Origin: M3007 sp031425035
GTDB taxonomy: Bacteria; Bacteroidota; Bacteroidia; Chitinophagales; Saprospiraceae
Direction of reading: 5' to 3'
DNA: 64,000 nucleotides
Assembly: GCA_031425035.1 (NCBI GenBank)
Contig: JANPIN010000121.1
Location: 33,160 to 97,159 of the forward strand
Positions 1 through 8,529 of this stretch are shown here, in pieces. The notes under the pieces were generated by a model. It saw nothing but the letters and a program-made list of their open reading frames with translations, did no database searches and had not been told where the DNA came from. Positions within the stretch are counted from its first letter, which is position 1, and each line of letters starts with the position of its first letter. Position numbers and translations under genes: made by a program.

Positions 1-375
1 CTGATAACTGCGGCTTAACCAGCCGGTCAGCAGCCATAACAGGCCGTTGGAGACGATGGAAAAACCCAGATTAATAACCAGTGAAGAGGTAACGATGGCC
101 GGATAATCGCTGGAATGCTGGCGATGCACCGATAAGAACCGCACCAGCCCATTCTGGATCAGGCCCAAACGGCCCATTTCGAGAAAATAGGTCACGATGA
201 GAAATAACTCCCAGGTGCCCAGCCGCTGCTGACTGATCAGTCGGTACAACAGCACGGAGGTACCCAGGGAAAACACCAGCCCCGAGCCCTTTTCCAGCAG
301 GGTCAGCAGCCCGGAACGCAACCAGTAGTGGTTGCCCGGCTCCGGTGGTGTAGCGGTCTGGGTAATATCGGACAT
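1..375 (-). CDS. Oligosaccharide/polysaccharide flippase family protein (5' part only)
   Basis: The reverse strand opens with ATG at 375 and runs in frame off the left edge, giving the first 125 residues. After a short polar N-terminus (MSDITQTATPPEPGNHYW) there are hydrophobic segments near residues 25-45, 50-65 and 95-115, with the pattern of Wzx/MATE-like exporters that flip lipid-linked sugars across the inner membrane (for example LRSGLLTLLEKGSGLVFSLG, an amphipathic first helix followed by a glycine-rich segment). The gene lies 73 bp downstream of the SpoIIM-like gene on the same strand and may be in its transcript. The assignment rests on the N-terminal helices only, so substrate and exact subfamily are unknown. 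A generic multi-span transporter is the alternative. Confidence 0.6.
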   Translation of the reverse strand, partial: MSDITQTATPPEPGNHYWLRSGLLTLLEKGSGLVFSLGTSVLLYRLISQQRLGTWELFLIVTYFLEMGRLGLIQNGLVRFLSVHRQHSSDYPAIVTSSLVINLGFSIVSNGLLWLLTGWLSRSYQ

Positions 376-448
376 AATCGATTCGTGGTGAAGCTGGTTT
401 GGGGCGGATTAATGCTATAAAAACTCATTCCGCAGTAAATGGGGTGAT

Positions 449-2308
449 TCATTCCCGGGCAAGCCCGCGGATCTGACGGGTCAGGCCAATCTGTTCGATC
501 CCCGCCTGCAGGCTTGCGGCATCGGCAATTTCGCGCCCGGAAAAATACGCGCCGGCCCCGGCCAGAAAAGTAACCACAAAACTAGAGTAGGTCATAAAAA
601 GGGTCACCCCGACGGTTACAACGGTCGAAAAAATGGCCATATTTTCCTCTCCCGCAGGAACCAGCCAACTGAAAAAACTCAGCAGAATACCCCAGGCCGG
701 AGAATTAATAAAATAAAGCATTAACACCAGCAGGTTAACCACCATAAAACCGAGCGTCAGGCCCTGATTCCAGCGAACTAATGCAAAGGCCCGAACCAGG
801 GCTTGAAAAGGATTTATCTGTTCAAAATAAATGACGGCACACCAGAGCGCCAGCATCGGAAATACCCCCATCGCCAGCAGCCAGTTGTACATCCCCAGGT
901 TGACCAGCCAGAAACTGCCGAACACCAGCATGGGGAGCGTGAGTGACAGCCAAGTCAGAAGCCATTGCCAGCGGTTATATGCAGGACGTAAGCCGGCGTC
1001 CATTTCCGGTTCGACGGCCCGCAAAGCGACCAACGCCAGTCCGGCCAGCAACAGCACCTGTAACCAGTATACATGCGGAATATGCTCATTGCGAAAAAAC
1101 ACCGTGGCACTACTTAACAGGTTGAACGTTTCATCCGGAGCAGGAAATGTCGCCGCCACTTTCGTATCAGACAGCCAAATACTTAATCCGACGAAAAAAA
1201 CGACGATGCCCAGTAAAGCTGGAAAGATCATTCTGGCGCGCCTTCGCAGCACGGTAAAGGAATCCGACAGAATTTCGCCGGAACTTTTAATATTTTGAAA
1301 TTCAATGAGTTCTACGCGGTCCGGCGGCAACTCTTTGTCGTGAATAGGCTGCTGGAATCCGGTCGTACGCGCCTTGTGCCAGGGCAGCCACACGAAGTAC
1401 CACAGGATAAAAAACAGCGAGAGAAAAATGAACAGCCCGCGCACCACGTCCGGCGTATCCGTATAACGGGTCAGCACGCCTTCAAAAATGGCGGCCAGTA
1501 CAATGACGGGTACCACGCCGAAAAATATTTTCATGCCCCGGCGAATAGTGATTTGAAACGCCTGGGTCCGGCGGTAAGTGCCGGGAAAGAGCAGTCCCGA
1601 GCCGGCCACCAATCCGGCCGCGCCGGCAATAATGATCGCGCTGATCTCCAGGGTGCCGTGTATCCAGATGGTCAGGAAGGATTTCCAGAAAATACCGCGT
1701 TCAATGAAGAAATACTGAAAAGCGCCGACCATAATGCCGTTGCGCAGCAGCATGAATATGGTGCCGATGGAGGCCAGCACCCCCAAAACAGCCGTTAATA
1801 AAGCGACGTAGAGGTTATTGGCCGCTATACCGACCGACATGCCGAATGGGCCGCTGTCTTTATAAACCGCCATCGGGTCGCCGTTCTGAATATTCTGCAG
1901 GGTCATTTCCACATAGTCGTCGCCCAGGATCTGGCGGGCGAAATCGGGGCTGATGATGCTGGAGGTGACCCCGACCGCAAAGGCCAGCAGAAAGATCCCG
2001 AAAGCCAGTAACAGCACTTTGCGGCTTTCCCACATGATCTGCGGCAGTTCATCCGACCAGAAACGGCGCAGACGCTCCGCCGGGAAACGTTTGCCCCGGT
2101 AAATATTATGGAACACCCGCTGCGCCAGCCCGTTCAGGTACATACGCACCGAGCGGTTGGGATAGAACGTGCGGGCATACGACAGATCGTCCGTGATCTG
2201 AATGAACAGCTCGTTCAGCTTATCCGGATCCCGGCGTTTGTCGCGCAGCAACTGCTCAAATTCCGCCCACTTCTGCTGATTTTGTTCGATGAATTTGGTT
2301 TCCCGCAT
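449..2308 (-). CDS. SpoIIM (DUF95) family membrane protein with a fused second membrane domain
   Basis: The 619-aa inner-membrane protein begins with a soluble helical part (about 1-90, including DLSYARTFYPNRSVRMYLN) and the SpoIIM core with about five helices from residue 98 to about 320 (motifs GIMVGAFQYFF and TIWIHGTLEISAIIIAGAAG). SpoIIM proteins of Bacteroidota are normally about 320 aa. Here a second block of about 270 residues follows a hydrophilic linker near 320-345 and has six or more helices (starting SSGEILSDSFTVLRRRARMI), resembling the integral-membrane proteins often encoded near spoIIM genes. The function of non-sporulating SpoIIM homologues is unsettled; in Bacillus SpoIIM belongs to the DMP peptidoglycan machinery. 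The reading frame is open throughout, so this is a real fusion and not a frameshift product. It is followed on the same strand by the flippase gene. Confidence 0.8.
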   Translation of the reverse strand: MRETKFIEQNQQKWAEFEQLLRDKRRDPDKLNELFIQITDDLSYARTFYPNRSVRMYLNGLAQRVFHNIYRGKRFPAERLRRFWSDELPQIMWESRKVLLLAFGIFLLAFAVGVTSSIISPDFARQILGDDYVEMTLQNIQNGDPMAVYKDSGPFGMSVGIAANNLYVALLTAVLGVLASIGTIFMLLRNGIMVGAFQYFFIERGIFWKSFLTIWIHGTLEISAIIIAGAAGLVAGSGLLFPGTYRRTQAFQITIRRGMKIFFGVVPVIVLAAIFEGVLTRYTDTPDVVRGLFIFLSLFFILWYFVWLPWHKARTTGFQQPIHDKELPPDRVELIEFQNIKSSGEILSDSFTVLRRRARMIFPALLGIVVFFVGLSIWLSDTKVAATFPAPDETFNLLSSATVFFRNEHIPHVYWLQVLLLAGLALVALRAVEPEMDAGLRPAYNRWQWLLTWLSLTLPMLVFGSFWLVNLGMYNWLLAMGVFPMLALWCAVIYFEQINPFQALVRAFALVRWNQGLTLGFMVVNLLVLMLYFINSPAWGILLSFFSWLVPAGEENMAIFSTVVTVGVTLFMTYSSFVVTFLAGAGAYFSGREIADAASLQAGIEQIGLTRQIRGLARE

Positions 2309-2335
2309 GGCTGGTAGGCGGTTATCGGTATATTA

Positions 2336-2370
2336 GTTATTGGTTATTGGTTATTGGTTATTGGTTATTG
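2336..2370. repeat. Five tandem copies of a 7-bp repeat (GTTATTG)
   Basis: Five perfect head-to-tail copies of GTTATTG occupy 2336-2370, between the nucleotidyltransferase and SpoIIM genes. The left part is intergenic. The last copy overlaps the nucleotidyltransferase stop codon, which reads TAA at 2365-2367 on the minus strand. On that strand the unit (CAATAAC) contains TAA, and because 7 is not a multiple of 3 the array puts stops in all three frames. It looks like a slippage-prone microsatellite at a gene end. Confidence 0.85.
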
Positions 2371-3282
2371 GGGGAACAGGCCGACTTTATATAGGTTCTC
2401 CTGGGCCATTTGGGTGAGGTAGGTTTGGACGGTGGCCTTATCCTCGGGGTAAGTTACGCCATACCATTGGCTGTGGCTATGCAGGACTTTCAGTTTGATC
2501 CGGTTATTTTCGATGAGGGTATTGACCACGGTAGGAATATAAAATTCGGCTTTCGGGCGATCCATATTGGCCTGGACGAAAGCCCGGAACTGGCTTTCAA
2601 TTTCCTGGAGTACGGTGGGGTGAAAACCCCAGAAATTCATCGATACCGGCGTACCATCAGGCAGGTGGTGGTGTTCGCCCGCTTCATCCAAGTAGGCAAT
2701 GCCCTCCGGGAAACGTTCAATTTTAGTGCGTTCGATGACCTCGCTCAGGTAGCCGCTTTCATCGACAAAACATACGCCCCGCGACACGGCGCCATTTTCG
2801 GAGAGCGTCAGGCCCAACTGGTAGGCGACCATGCCGTACACGTCGGGCGAGCAGTCGGTCCGCAGGAAATCGGCCATGGCCTGAAACGCATCGGCGCCAT
2901 AAAAATCATCGGCATTGATCGCTACGAAAGGCTCCGTTAAATGCTCTTTCGCGGACAAAATAGCATGGCCGGTACCCCAGGGTTTTTCCCGGTGCGGCGG
3001 CGCTGGCAGCCAGTCGAGGGCCGTATTCATTTCCTGAAAGGCGTATTCCACACGGATATGCGGGCTTAACTTGTTACCGATTTTTTCGCGAAAAGCTGCT
3101 TCTATGTCCCGGCGAATCACGAAAACCACTTTACCAAAACCGGCCTTAAGCGCATCATGGACCGAATATTCCAGAATTGCTTCGCCGCCGGGGCCGATGC
3201 CATCCACTTGTTTTAAACCACCATAGCGGCTGCCAATACCGGCTGCCAAAATCAAAAGAGTAGGTTGCATACCTGAATTCAT
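2365..3282 (-). CDS. Sugar-nucleotide-type nucleotidyltransferase family protein
   Basis: This is a cytoplasmic nucleotidyltransferase of the GT-A-like NTP transferase fold, which couples a sugar phosphate to a nucleoside triphosphate. The N-terminal signature LILAAGIGSRYGGLKQ carries the nucleotide-binding G-rich loop and Lys, VAINADDFYGADAF carries the metal-binding Asp pair, and MNFWGFHPTVL follows in the acceptor half. The product is about 301-305 aa, normal for the family. Two in-frame ATGs are plausible: 3282 (MNSGMQPTLL), used here, and 3270 (MQPTLL), which fits family N-termini better. The open frame extends further upstream to 3360 but that part has no family resemblance. The gene diverges from the MFS transporter across about 105 bp and its 3' end runs into the heptamer repeat. 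The exact sugar substrate cannot be told. Confidence 0.82.
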   Translation of the reverse strand: MNSGMQPTLLILAAGIGSRYGGLKQVDGIGPGGEAILEYSVHDALKAGFGKVVFVIRRDIEAAFREKIGNKLSPHIRVEYAFQEMNTALDWLPAPPHREKPWGTGHAILSAKEHLTEPFVAINADDFYGADAFQAMADFLRTDCSPDVYGMVAYQLGLTLSENGAVSRGVCFVDESGYLSEVIERTKIERFPEGIAYLDEAGEHHHLPDGTPVSMNFWGFHPTVLQEIESQFRAFVQANMDRPKAEFYIPTVVNTLIENNRIKLKVLHSHSQWYGVTYPEDKATVQTYLTQMAQENLYKVGLFPQ

Positions 3283-3387
3283 ACGAAATTTTACTTTTAC
3301 CGCGCAGAGTACCCCATTTTGGGAAATTGAAAAAGGGGTCCGCACATTATTAACCAACAATCATCTTTAAAAAAGGACGGCAAAAGT

Positions 3388-4614
3388 ATGGAGAATCTCG
3401 ACGCACCCACTGTTTCCAGTAATGCTAATTACCGCTATCAAATTACCATCATCGGCGTATTATTCTTCGTTTTTGGCTTCGTTACGTGGCTCAATAGCGT
3501 GCTGATTTCCTTTTTTAAACAGGCGTTCGACCTGAACAACACCAGTTCCTACCTGGTGACTTTCGCTTTTTTCATTTCCTACACCGTGATGGCCATTCCT
3601 TCCTCCTGGCTGCTCAAACGAACCGGGTATAAAAAAGGCATGTCTTACGGACTGGCTATTATGGCGCTGGGTACCTTAATTTTCATTCCCGCGGCCAATA
3701 TGGCTTCCTATTATTTCTTCCTGATCGGCCTGTTCGTGATCGGCATTGGGCTGACCATTTTGCAGACCGCCTCGAATCCTTACGTGTCCATCCTGGGGCC
3801 GGCGGAAAGTGCGGCGCAGCGCATCAGTTTCATGGGCATTGCCAACAAAACGGCCGGTATTATCGGGCAGTATGTCATGGGCGGCCTGTTACTGGCGGGA
3901 ACGGCCGTTTCCGGGGTGAACGAACTGGACAGGGTGGAAACGCCTTACCTGGTCCTCACGGTGCTGCTGGGCGGTTTGTCCGTACTGATCCTGTTCTCGA
4001 AATTACCGGATATCAACGAGCCTGAAGAACCGGTGGCGGCCAATGCCACGGCGGTCAGCAAAACGAGCATTCTGCAATTTCCGCACTTGTTACTGGGCGT
4101 ACTGGCCCTGTTCTTATACGTCGGGGTGGAAGTCATTGCCGGCGACACCATCATCAACTACGGCGTTTCTCAGGGTTTCAGTCTGGAGGTAGCCAAGCAT
4201 TTCACGACCTACACGTTGTATGGTATGCTGACGGGTTATGTACTGGGCATCGTGGCCATTCCGAAATTCATCAGCCAGCAAAAAGCCCTGCTGATTTCGG
4301 CGGTGCTGGGCGTCGTGCTGACGTTGCTGGCCCTGGTCACCCACGGCTTTACGTCCGTGTTATGTGTCGCCCTGCTGGGTCTGGCGAATGCCCTGGTCTG
4401 GCCGGCCATCTGGCCATTGGCGATTGCCGGACTGGGTAAATTCACCAAAATCGGATCGGCGCTGCTGGTCATGGGTATTGCCGGCGGGGCGCTGCTGCCG
4501 TTGGTGTATGGCCGTTTGGCGGATAGTGTAGGCACGCAGGCGGCGTACGTGATTGCACTGCCGTGTTATGCGTTTATTTTTTATTTTGCGTGGCGGGGGT
4601 GGAAGGCGAAGTAA
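3388..4614 (+). CDS. Sugar MFS transporter, FucP/GluP-like proton symporter
   Basis: The 408-aa protein has about twelve hydrophobic helices of the major facilitator superfamily. The first-helix region GVLFFVFGFVTWLNSVLISFF and the following segment with LTILQTASNPYVSILGP are hallmarks of the fucose/glucose/galactose:H+ symporter family, where the conserved Asn-Pro segment lies in helix 4. The N-terminus is short and cytoplasmic and the protein ends shortly after the last helix, which is normal length. It diverges from the nucleotidyltransferase gene. The substrate is probably a monosaccharide such as fucose, galactose or glucose, but none is diagnostic from sequence alone. Confidence 0.88.
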   Translation: MENLDAPTVSSNANYRYQITIIGVLFFVFGFVTWLNSVLISFFKQAFDLNNTSSYLVTFAFFISYTVMAIPSSWLLKRTGYKKGMSYGLAIMALGTLIFIPAANMASYYFFLIGLFVIGIGLTILQTASNPYVSILGPAESAAQRISFMGIANKTAGIIGQYVMGGLLLAGTAVSGVNELDRVETPYLVLTVLLGGLSVLILFSKLPDINEPEEPVAANATAVSKTSILQFPHLLLGVLALFLYVGVEVIAGDTIINYGVSQGFSLEVAKHFTTYTLYGMLTGYVLGIVAIPKFISQQKALLISAVLGVVLTLLALVTHGFTSVLCVALLGLANALVWPAIWPLAIAGLGKFTKIGSALLVMGIAGGALLPLVYGRLADSVGTQAAYVIALPCYAFIFYFAWRGWKAK

Positions 4615-4637
4615 AAAGCCTAGTGGTAATGAATAAT

Positions 4638-4787
4638 GAGGCTGTCCCATAAATGTAGTTAAGAAAGGTTTATTAAAAAGTCGCTAAGGTTTACTTAAAG
4701 ACATAGCGTTGATAATCAATGCCATGTGGGAAAAGATCGACCTTATAACATAATAAACCTCACAAACCATACTTATGAGACAGCGTC
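4638..4787. mobile_element. MITE-like or insertion-sequence remnant with about 37-bp inverted ends
   Basis: The 150-bp segment has imperfect terminal inverted repeats: the left arm is 4638-4675 and the right arm 4751-4787. The outer 15 bp match at 13 positions (GAGGCTGTCCCATAA against the complement reading GACGCTGTCTCATAA) and the inner GGTTTATTA is perfect in both arms. The 75-bp interior (4676-4750) encodes nothing. No clear target-site duplication is visible. A sequence matching the outer end at 17 of 18 positions occurs again in the hairpin at 49625-49665. I infer a non-autonomous element or decayed insertion sequence, since no transposase is present in the window. Confidence 0.55.
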
Positions 4788-4889
4788 AAAGAGGAATTTA
4801 TGTGAATCGAGTTTATTAGCCGTCAGCCTTTAATGAAGGCAGATAGTCAGTAACCACTTTTTTTGTTGAAAATTTATCGGGAGGTATTC

Positions 4890-6836
4890 CTAATTCGTGG
4901 AAATAGCTTTTTTCCCTTTCGCATCGTAAATGATGGTCGTTGAGTTCCAGCCGGTACACGGACAAAAAACACCCATTTCGAAACGATATATTTTTTCACT
5001 GCTGAACACTCCTGGATTCGTACCGCTAAGCGTACTAGGATGGAGGTAATCATACCCTGAGAACGATAAAGGGTTCGGGTAAACCCACCATTGCGGTGGG
5101 TTTTCAATGGCCGTACCCGCCTTACACTTGTCCGGGCTGGTTGGGTCATATTCGCAGACTTTCCACCAGACACCGCAATCTTTCAAATCCTTATCGATAG
5201 GCGTAGCCGTAAAGCCCAAGGTGCTGGGTTTTGGATTATTTGGCACCAGACTAAAAGCGGTTCTATTTTTGGGGGTTTGGGGCAATTCGACAAAAGCAAT
5301 GTCATCGAGTCCGAGATCGTTCCCATCGCCACTGGCATTTTCCTGTAAGAAGATCTGAATGACTACACTGTTGGTACCATTGGGAACCGTAATCCTTTTT
5401 TCTATCTGGCGCCACAGATCACATACCTGGGGCAAATTCGGATCGTCGATGGACTGTCCGATGATGTCATTGCCGGGAATACTGAACTTAATATCAAGTT
5501 TTGGCGTAACCGAAAAACAGCAGGTTTTCAGGTTGAGCACTTTAGCACAAAATTTATATTCCGTTGCTCCTTTTAAGCCGCTAATGGTTTCCTGCCAGAC
5601 TAATTTAGGTCCCGCCCCCTGATTGTTTGCGCCGTTGGTTGCCAAAAAACTCTGTGGACAACTGGCTTTCATGACCCATTGCGGGCAAATTTTCTGCGCG
5701 TCAGCCGGATTTATGATGGCTTGTTCGCCGGTTAAAAGAGAATTTACGGCTGGCGCACCCGGGTCATACGTGTACTGAGAAGTAAATCCCAAAGGTTGAT
5801 TTTTGACGTCGAAAGAAGGATTTACGACCAAATTTCTTAACTCCGGACAGCAAGTATTAGACGGGGGCAGCGGACAGTTACCGAAATTAATTCGGGTAAC
5901 GGAATTAGGCGCAACAACGACGTTACTCTGTACACCACCAACAGGTGTCGTAGCACTCCAGCCGTTTTGCATGACCTCGCTTACTGTATAAGTACCGGCA
6001 GGAACAGAAAAAGAATAATAACCGTTGGCATCGGTAGTGATAGTTTGGGATAACCCGCTGCCATTCACCTGAATTTGCCAGCCTGGCAAAAATCCATCGA
6101 TAGCATCCTGCTGACCATTGCAGTTTTGATCCTTAAATTTATAGCCCACGATAAATCCGGAGCTGCTACAGCAATTTTCTTTCAATAGCTTAGCGCCGGA
6201 GGTAGAAATCAAACCTTTAATATCCAGGCCCATCGCGCTGCCATCGCCGTCGTTTCGCACTTCCACCCGCAAACAGTGGCGGCCATTACCCAGCACTACA
6301 CTGGCATTAATTTTATTTTTTGCATCATCGGTAGCGTCAAAATTATAAGTAGTCGTGGTAGACAGCTGTGCAGGCTGCCCGGGTAGTAACACATTGTCCA
6401 GATAGAACTTCACCTGATTATCAACCCGCACCGTGATATCAAAATTCACCTTAACATTGTCGCCGCAAACACAAAAACATCTTTCAAAACTGTAGGGATG
6501 TTTGCTAAGGCTCGTATTATCCTTATTGCTGCCGGCACTTCCGAAGGCGGAAATGTAATTATTGGTATTATCAATCGTGGATGGCCCAGCCCACACACTG
6601 GGAATAACATAGGCCGGACCATTTAGATTTACCACTACGTCGGTGGGCGCGTCGGTTAAAATCCAATAGGGGTCTTGTTGGTTAGTGGCAAATACGGTAT
6701 TGGTACTGTGATTATAACCCGTATTAATAATCAAGGAACTACTCAAACAACTGGGATCGGTACAAGTGTTTTGAGCATCTCCATTGGAAGAGAAAAGTAC
6801 AAAAAATGCAAGGATTTGAAAAAACTGCTTTTTCAT
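4890..6836 (-). CDS. Secreted protein with SdrD/Cna B-like domain
   Basis: The 648-aa protein begins with a signal peptide (MKKQFFQILAFFVLFSSNGDAQ), so it is exported. Residues about 25-225 form a cysteine-rich beta-sandwich-like region with no family I recognise. Residues about 231-320 (GYKFKDQNCNGQQDAIDGFL through SFSVPAGTYTVSEVMQNGW) are a typical SdrD-like/Cna B-type domain found in surface adhesins. Residues 330-515 resemble a carbohydrate-binding-like beta-sandwich. I see no T9SS sorting domain at the C-terminus, which ends IIYDAKGKKAISTN, and no membrane anchor, so how it leaves the periplasm is unclear. A Bacteroidota-type promoter lies about 160 nt upstream at 7006-7036. A surface or matrix role is inference. 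Confidence 0.75.
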   Translation of the reverse strand: MKKQFFQILAFFVLFSSNGDAQNTCTDPSCLSSSLIINTGYNHSTNTVFATNQQDPYWILTDAPTDVVVNLNGPAYVIPSVWAGPSTIDNTNNYISAFGSAGSNKDNTSLSKHPYSFERCFCVCGDNVKVNFDITVRVDNQVKFYLDNVLLPGQPAQLSTTTTYNFDATDDAKNKINASVVLGNGRHCLRVEVRNDGDGSAMGLDIKGLISTSGAKLLKENCCSSSGFIVGYKFKDQNCNGQQDAIDGFLPGWQIQVNGSGLSQTITTDANGYYSFSVPAGTYTVSEVMQNGWSATTPVGGVQSNVVVAPNSVTRINFGNCPLPPSNTCCPELRNLVVNPSFDVKNQPLGFTSQYTYDPGAPAVNSLLTGEQAIINPADAQKICPQWVMKASCPQSFLATNGANNQGAGPKLVWQETISGLKGATEYKFCAKVLNLKTCCFSVTPKLDIKFSIPGNDIIGQSIDDPNLPQVCDLWRQIEKRITVPNGTNSVVIQIFLQENASGDGNDLGLDDIAFVELPQTPKNRTAFSLVPNNPKPSTLGFTATPIDKDLKDCGVWWKVCEYDPTSPDKCKAGTAIENPPQWWVYPNPLSFSGYDYLHPSTLSGTNPGVFSSEKIYRFEMGVFCPCTGWNSTTIIYDAKGKKAISTN

Positions 6837-7005
6837 TTTGTTGGTGTTTTATGAGTGGAACTGTTTAATTATGATTTATGACAGGGGTCATTTTGCAGAT
6901 AAACTCTCATTTTTGCCATACCTGTTCAGGCTCTCAAGGCCCGCTATTGCGGCCCAGAATATCGGTGGGTTCTGTTGATGGCGATCAATAAATTGATTAC
7001 CGATA

Positions 7006-7036
7006 CAAAGGTGCGATCCGACCAGAGTGGCACAAA
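7006..7036 (-). promoter_or_regulatory. Probable promoter of the SdrD-like gene
   Basis: On the minus strand TTTG (7033-7036) is followed after 19 nt by CACCTTTG (7006-7013), one mismatch from the Bacteroidota -7 consensus TAnnTTTG with the correct -33 spacing. Transcription would start near 7000, leaving a long leader before the ATG at 6836. It sits just beyond the terminator of the upstream operon. Confidence 0.5.
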
Positions 7037-7072
7037 TCCCCGAATCCGGGGAGCAACCTTGCAACAGGGCAT

Positions 7073-7105
7073 AAAAAAACCGCCGGGTTGGGGAACCCGG
7101 CGGTT
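7073..7105 (-). terminator. Rho-independent terminator of the kinase-protease operon
   Basis: A perfect 12-bp stem (AACCGCCGGGTT, 7078-7089, with its complement at 7094-7105) and a 4-nt loop are followed on the minus strand by a run of seven T. It lies about 105 bp after the protease stop codon, as expected for the end of that transcript. Confidence 0.85.
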
Positions 7106-7209
7106 GGACGCATTTGGTTTTTAATGGCTTCCGCAGCATTGGAAACCATGACAGATAGGTTTATCAGCCGACTTTTGATGGCGTAAAATTAGTTGGCTCT
7201 TCCCGCCCC

Positions 7210-8529
7210 CTAAATCCCCGGATTCGGGGACGGAGCCAGACCCAGGGTGCGGTCAACATCGATGATACCGAGGCCAATTTTTTCAGAAGCCGATAAGCCG
7301 GTCGCATTTTTGACAATTGCGCCCAATATAGTCAGGGCCGTATTGCCTGGATTTTCAGCGTCGATCAGGTTCGGGTTACTGGCCAGCATCCGGGCAGCCA
7401 GCCCAGCTACGAAAGGCGCCGCCATAGAAGTGCCGGTCAGCGAACGTAAGGCATATTGATTCATCGAATCCAGCGATAAAATTGAATCTCCCGGTGCACC
7501 AATGACTTTTGCACCAAAATTAGACCCCGGGTGCCGAATGAATTTGCCGGCTGGTCCGGGCGCAATCGAACCCACCGTGATGGCGTATTCCGACCGTGCC
7601 GGCACAAAATTCCCTATTTCTTCGCCCTTATTGCCGGCTGCGCAAACGAATACAACGCCGTGGTCGCAGGAAGCAGATTGAATAACATCTTCCACCGCCG
7701 AAGATTCTCCAAAACAATCGGCCATACTTCGGCCCCAACTGGCATTGATGACGCGGGCACCTAAAGTAGTGGCGGCATGCCGGATGACGATGGCCAAACT
7801 CGCATCGCTGGGTTTTCCGGTGCCCCAGGCGCGCAGGTTCAACAAGGTTTCCTGGTGCGCAATGCCGGTGGTATACACTTGCGTCCCCTCGTTTAAAATA
7901 GCGCCGATTATACCAGCCACATGGGTTCCGTGGTATTCATAATCCCCTTTATCGACGCTGCCTTTATCACTAAACGGAATACTCCGAATGGACCGCTCCT
8001 GAAATTTTGAATCCACCCATTCCAGTGCAGTAAAATCCTGCGCTATTCCGCCGTTTCCAAAGTCATCGAGGTCCGGGTGACTGTGCAGAATCCCGGTATC
8101 AATCACTGCAATTTTTATCTTTTCACTTGATCTGGACTGATAGGCTTTCAACGCTTCGGTAGCATTGATCGCTTTGACCCACCAGGCATCAGGGTCTTGC
8201 GGCGGAATAGAAACAGGGGATTCTGTAACAGGCGTTTCCAAACATAAACGGTAGGGTAAGTCGAAGTGCACGTAGGCGGCAACTCCCCTACTTACGTAGT
8301 CTATTAATTTAGCATAAGTCTGATCAATAATTTCTTCCGGTAAACCTGGAGCATCGGGCTTTACTTCGATCAATACAGTCGCGTACAGATTTTTTTCTGT
8401 TGAAGACAGCCGGTCAAAATTCGTTTCCGGTGAAAAGGAATGTAAGCGGTGAACCAGCAAAGCCGGACTGTCTTTTTTAAAAACAGGTATGGCGGCCAGA
8501 TCATGAAAGCGGGCAATCAATTTTTTCAT
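7210..8529 (-). CDS. S8 family subtilisin-like serine peptidase without signal peptide
   Basis: This 439-aa protein has a complete subtilase catalytic set: Asp144 in IAVIDTGILHSHPDL, His203 in YHGTHVAGIIGA, oxyanion Asn300 in CAAGNKG and Ser368 in LTGTSMAAPFVAGLAAR. Residues 1-115 form an extra N-terminal region that could be an inhibitory prodomain, but I recognise no family. There is no signal peptide, membrane segment or T9SS domain, so it resembles intracellular subtilisins. Its ATG overlaps the stop of the preceding membrane-protein gene (ATGA at 8526-8529), which suggests translational coupling. It is the last gene of the operon, before a strong terminator. The substrate is unknown; the 194-aa protein of the same operon is an obvious candidate to test. 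Confidence 0.9.
   Translation of the reverse strand: MKKLIARFHDLAAIPVFKKDSPALLVHRLHSFSPETNFDRLSSTEKNLYATVLIEVKPDAPGLPEEIIDQTYAKLIDYVSRGVAAYVHFDLPYRLCLETPVTESPVSIPPQDPDAWWVKAINATEALKAYQSRSSEKIKIAVIDTGILHSHPDLDDFGNGGIAQDFTALEWVDSKFQERSIRSIPFSDKGSVDKGDYEYHGTHVAGIIGAILNEGTQVYTTGIAHQETLLNLRAWGTGKPSDASLAIVIRHAATTLGARVINASWGRSMADCFGESSAVEDVIQSASCDHGVVFVCAAGNKGEEIGNFVPARSEYAITVGSIAPGPAGKFIRHPGSNFGAKVIGAPGDSILSLDSMNQYALRSLTGTSMAAPFVAGLAARMLASNPNLIDAENPGNTALTILGAIVKNATGLSASEKIGLGIIDVDRTLGLAPSPNPGI

Larger units (their letters stand above)
6837..7209. other. 373-bp spacer holding a promoter, a palindrome and a terminator
   Basis: This gap separates two minus-strand genes. From right to left it holds the terminator of the protease operon (7073-7105), a short GC palindrome (CCCCGAATCCGGGG at about 7038-7052), and a promoter for the SdrD-like gene (7006-7036) followed by a leader of about 160 nt. 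An 83-codon open frame on the minus strand (6888-7139) runs through the terminator and promoter and has no protein-like features; I do not annotate it. Confidence 0.6.

Noticed and set aside
6888..7139. 83-codon minus-strand open frame between the SdrD-like and protease genes
   Set aside because: It crosses a strong terminator and a probable promoter and shows no protein-like pattern.
7038..7229. CCCCGG-type palindromes near 7038 and 7216 (and 10613) as one regulatory repeat family
   Set aside because: The copies are only about 14 bp, one lies inside the protease coding region, and such GC palindromes can occur by chance.
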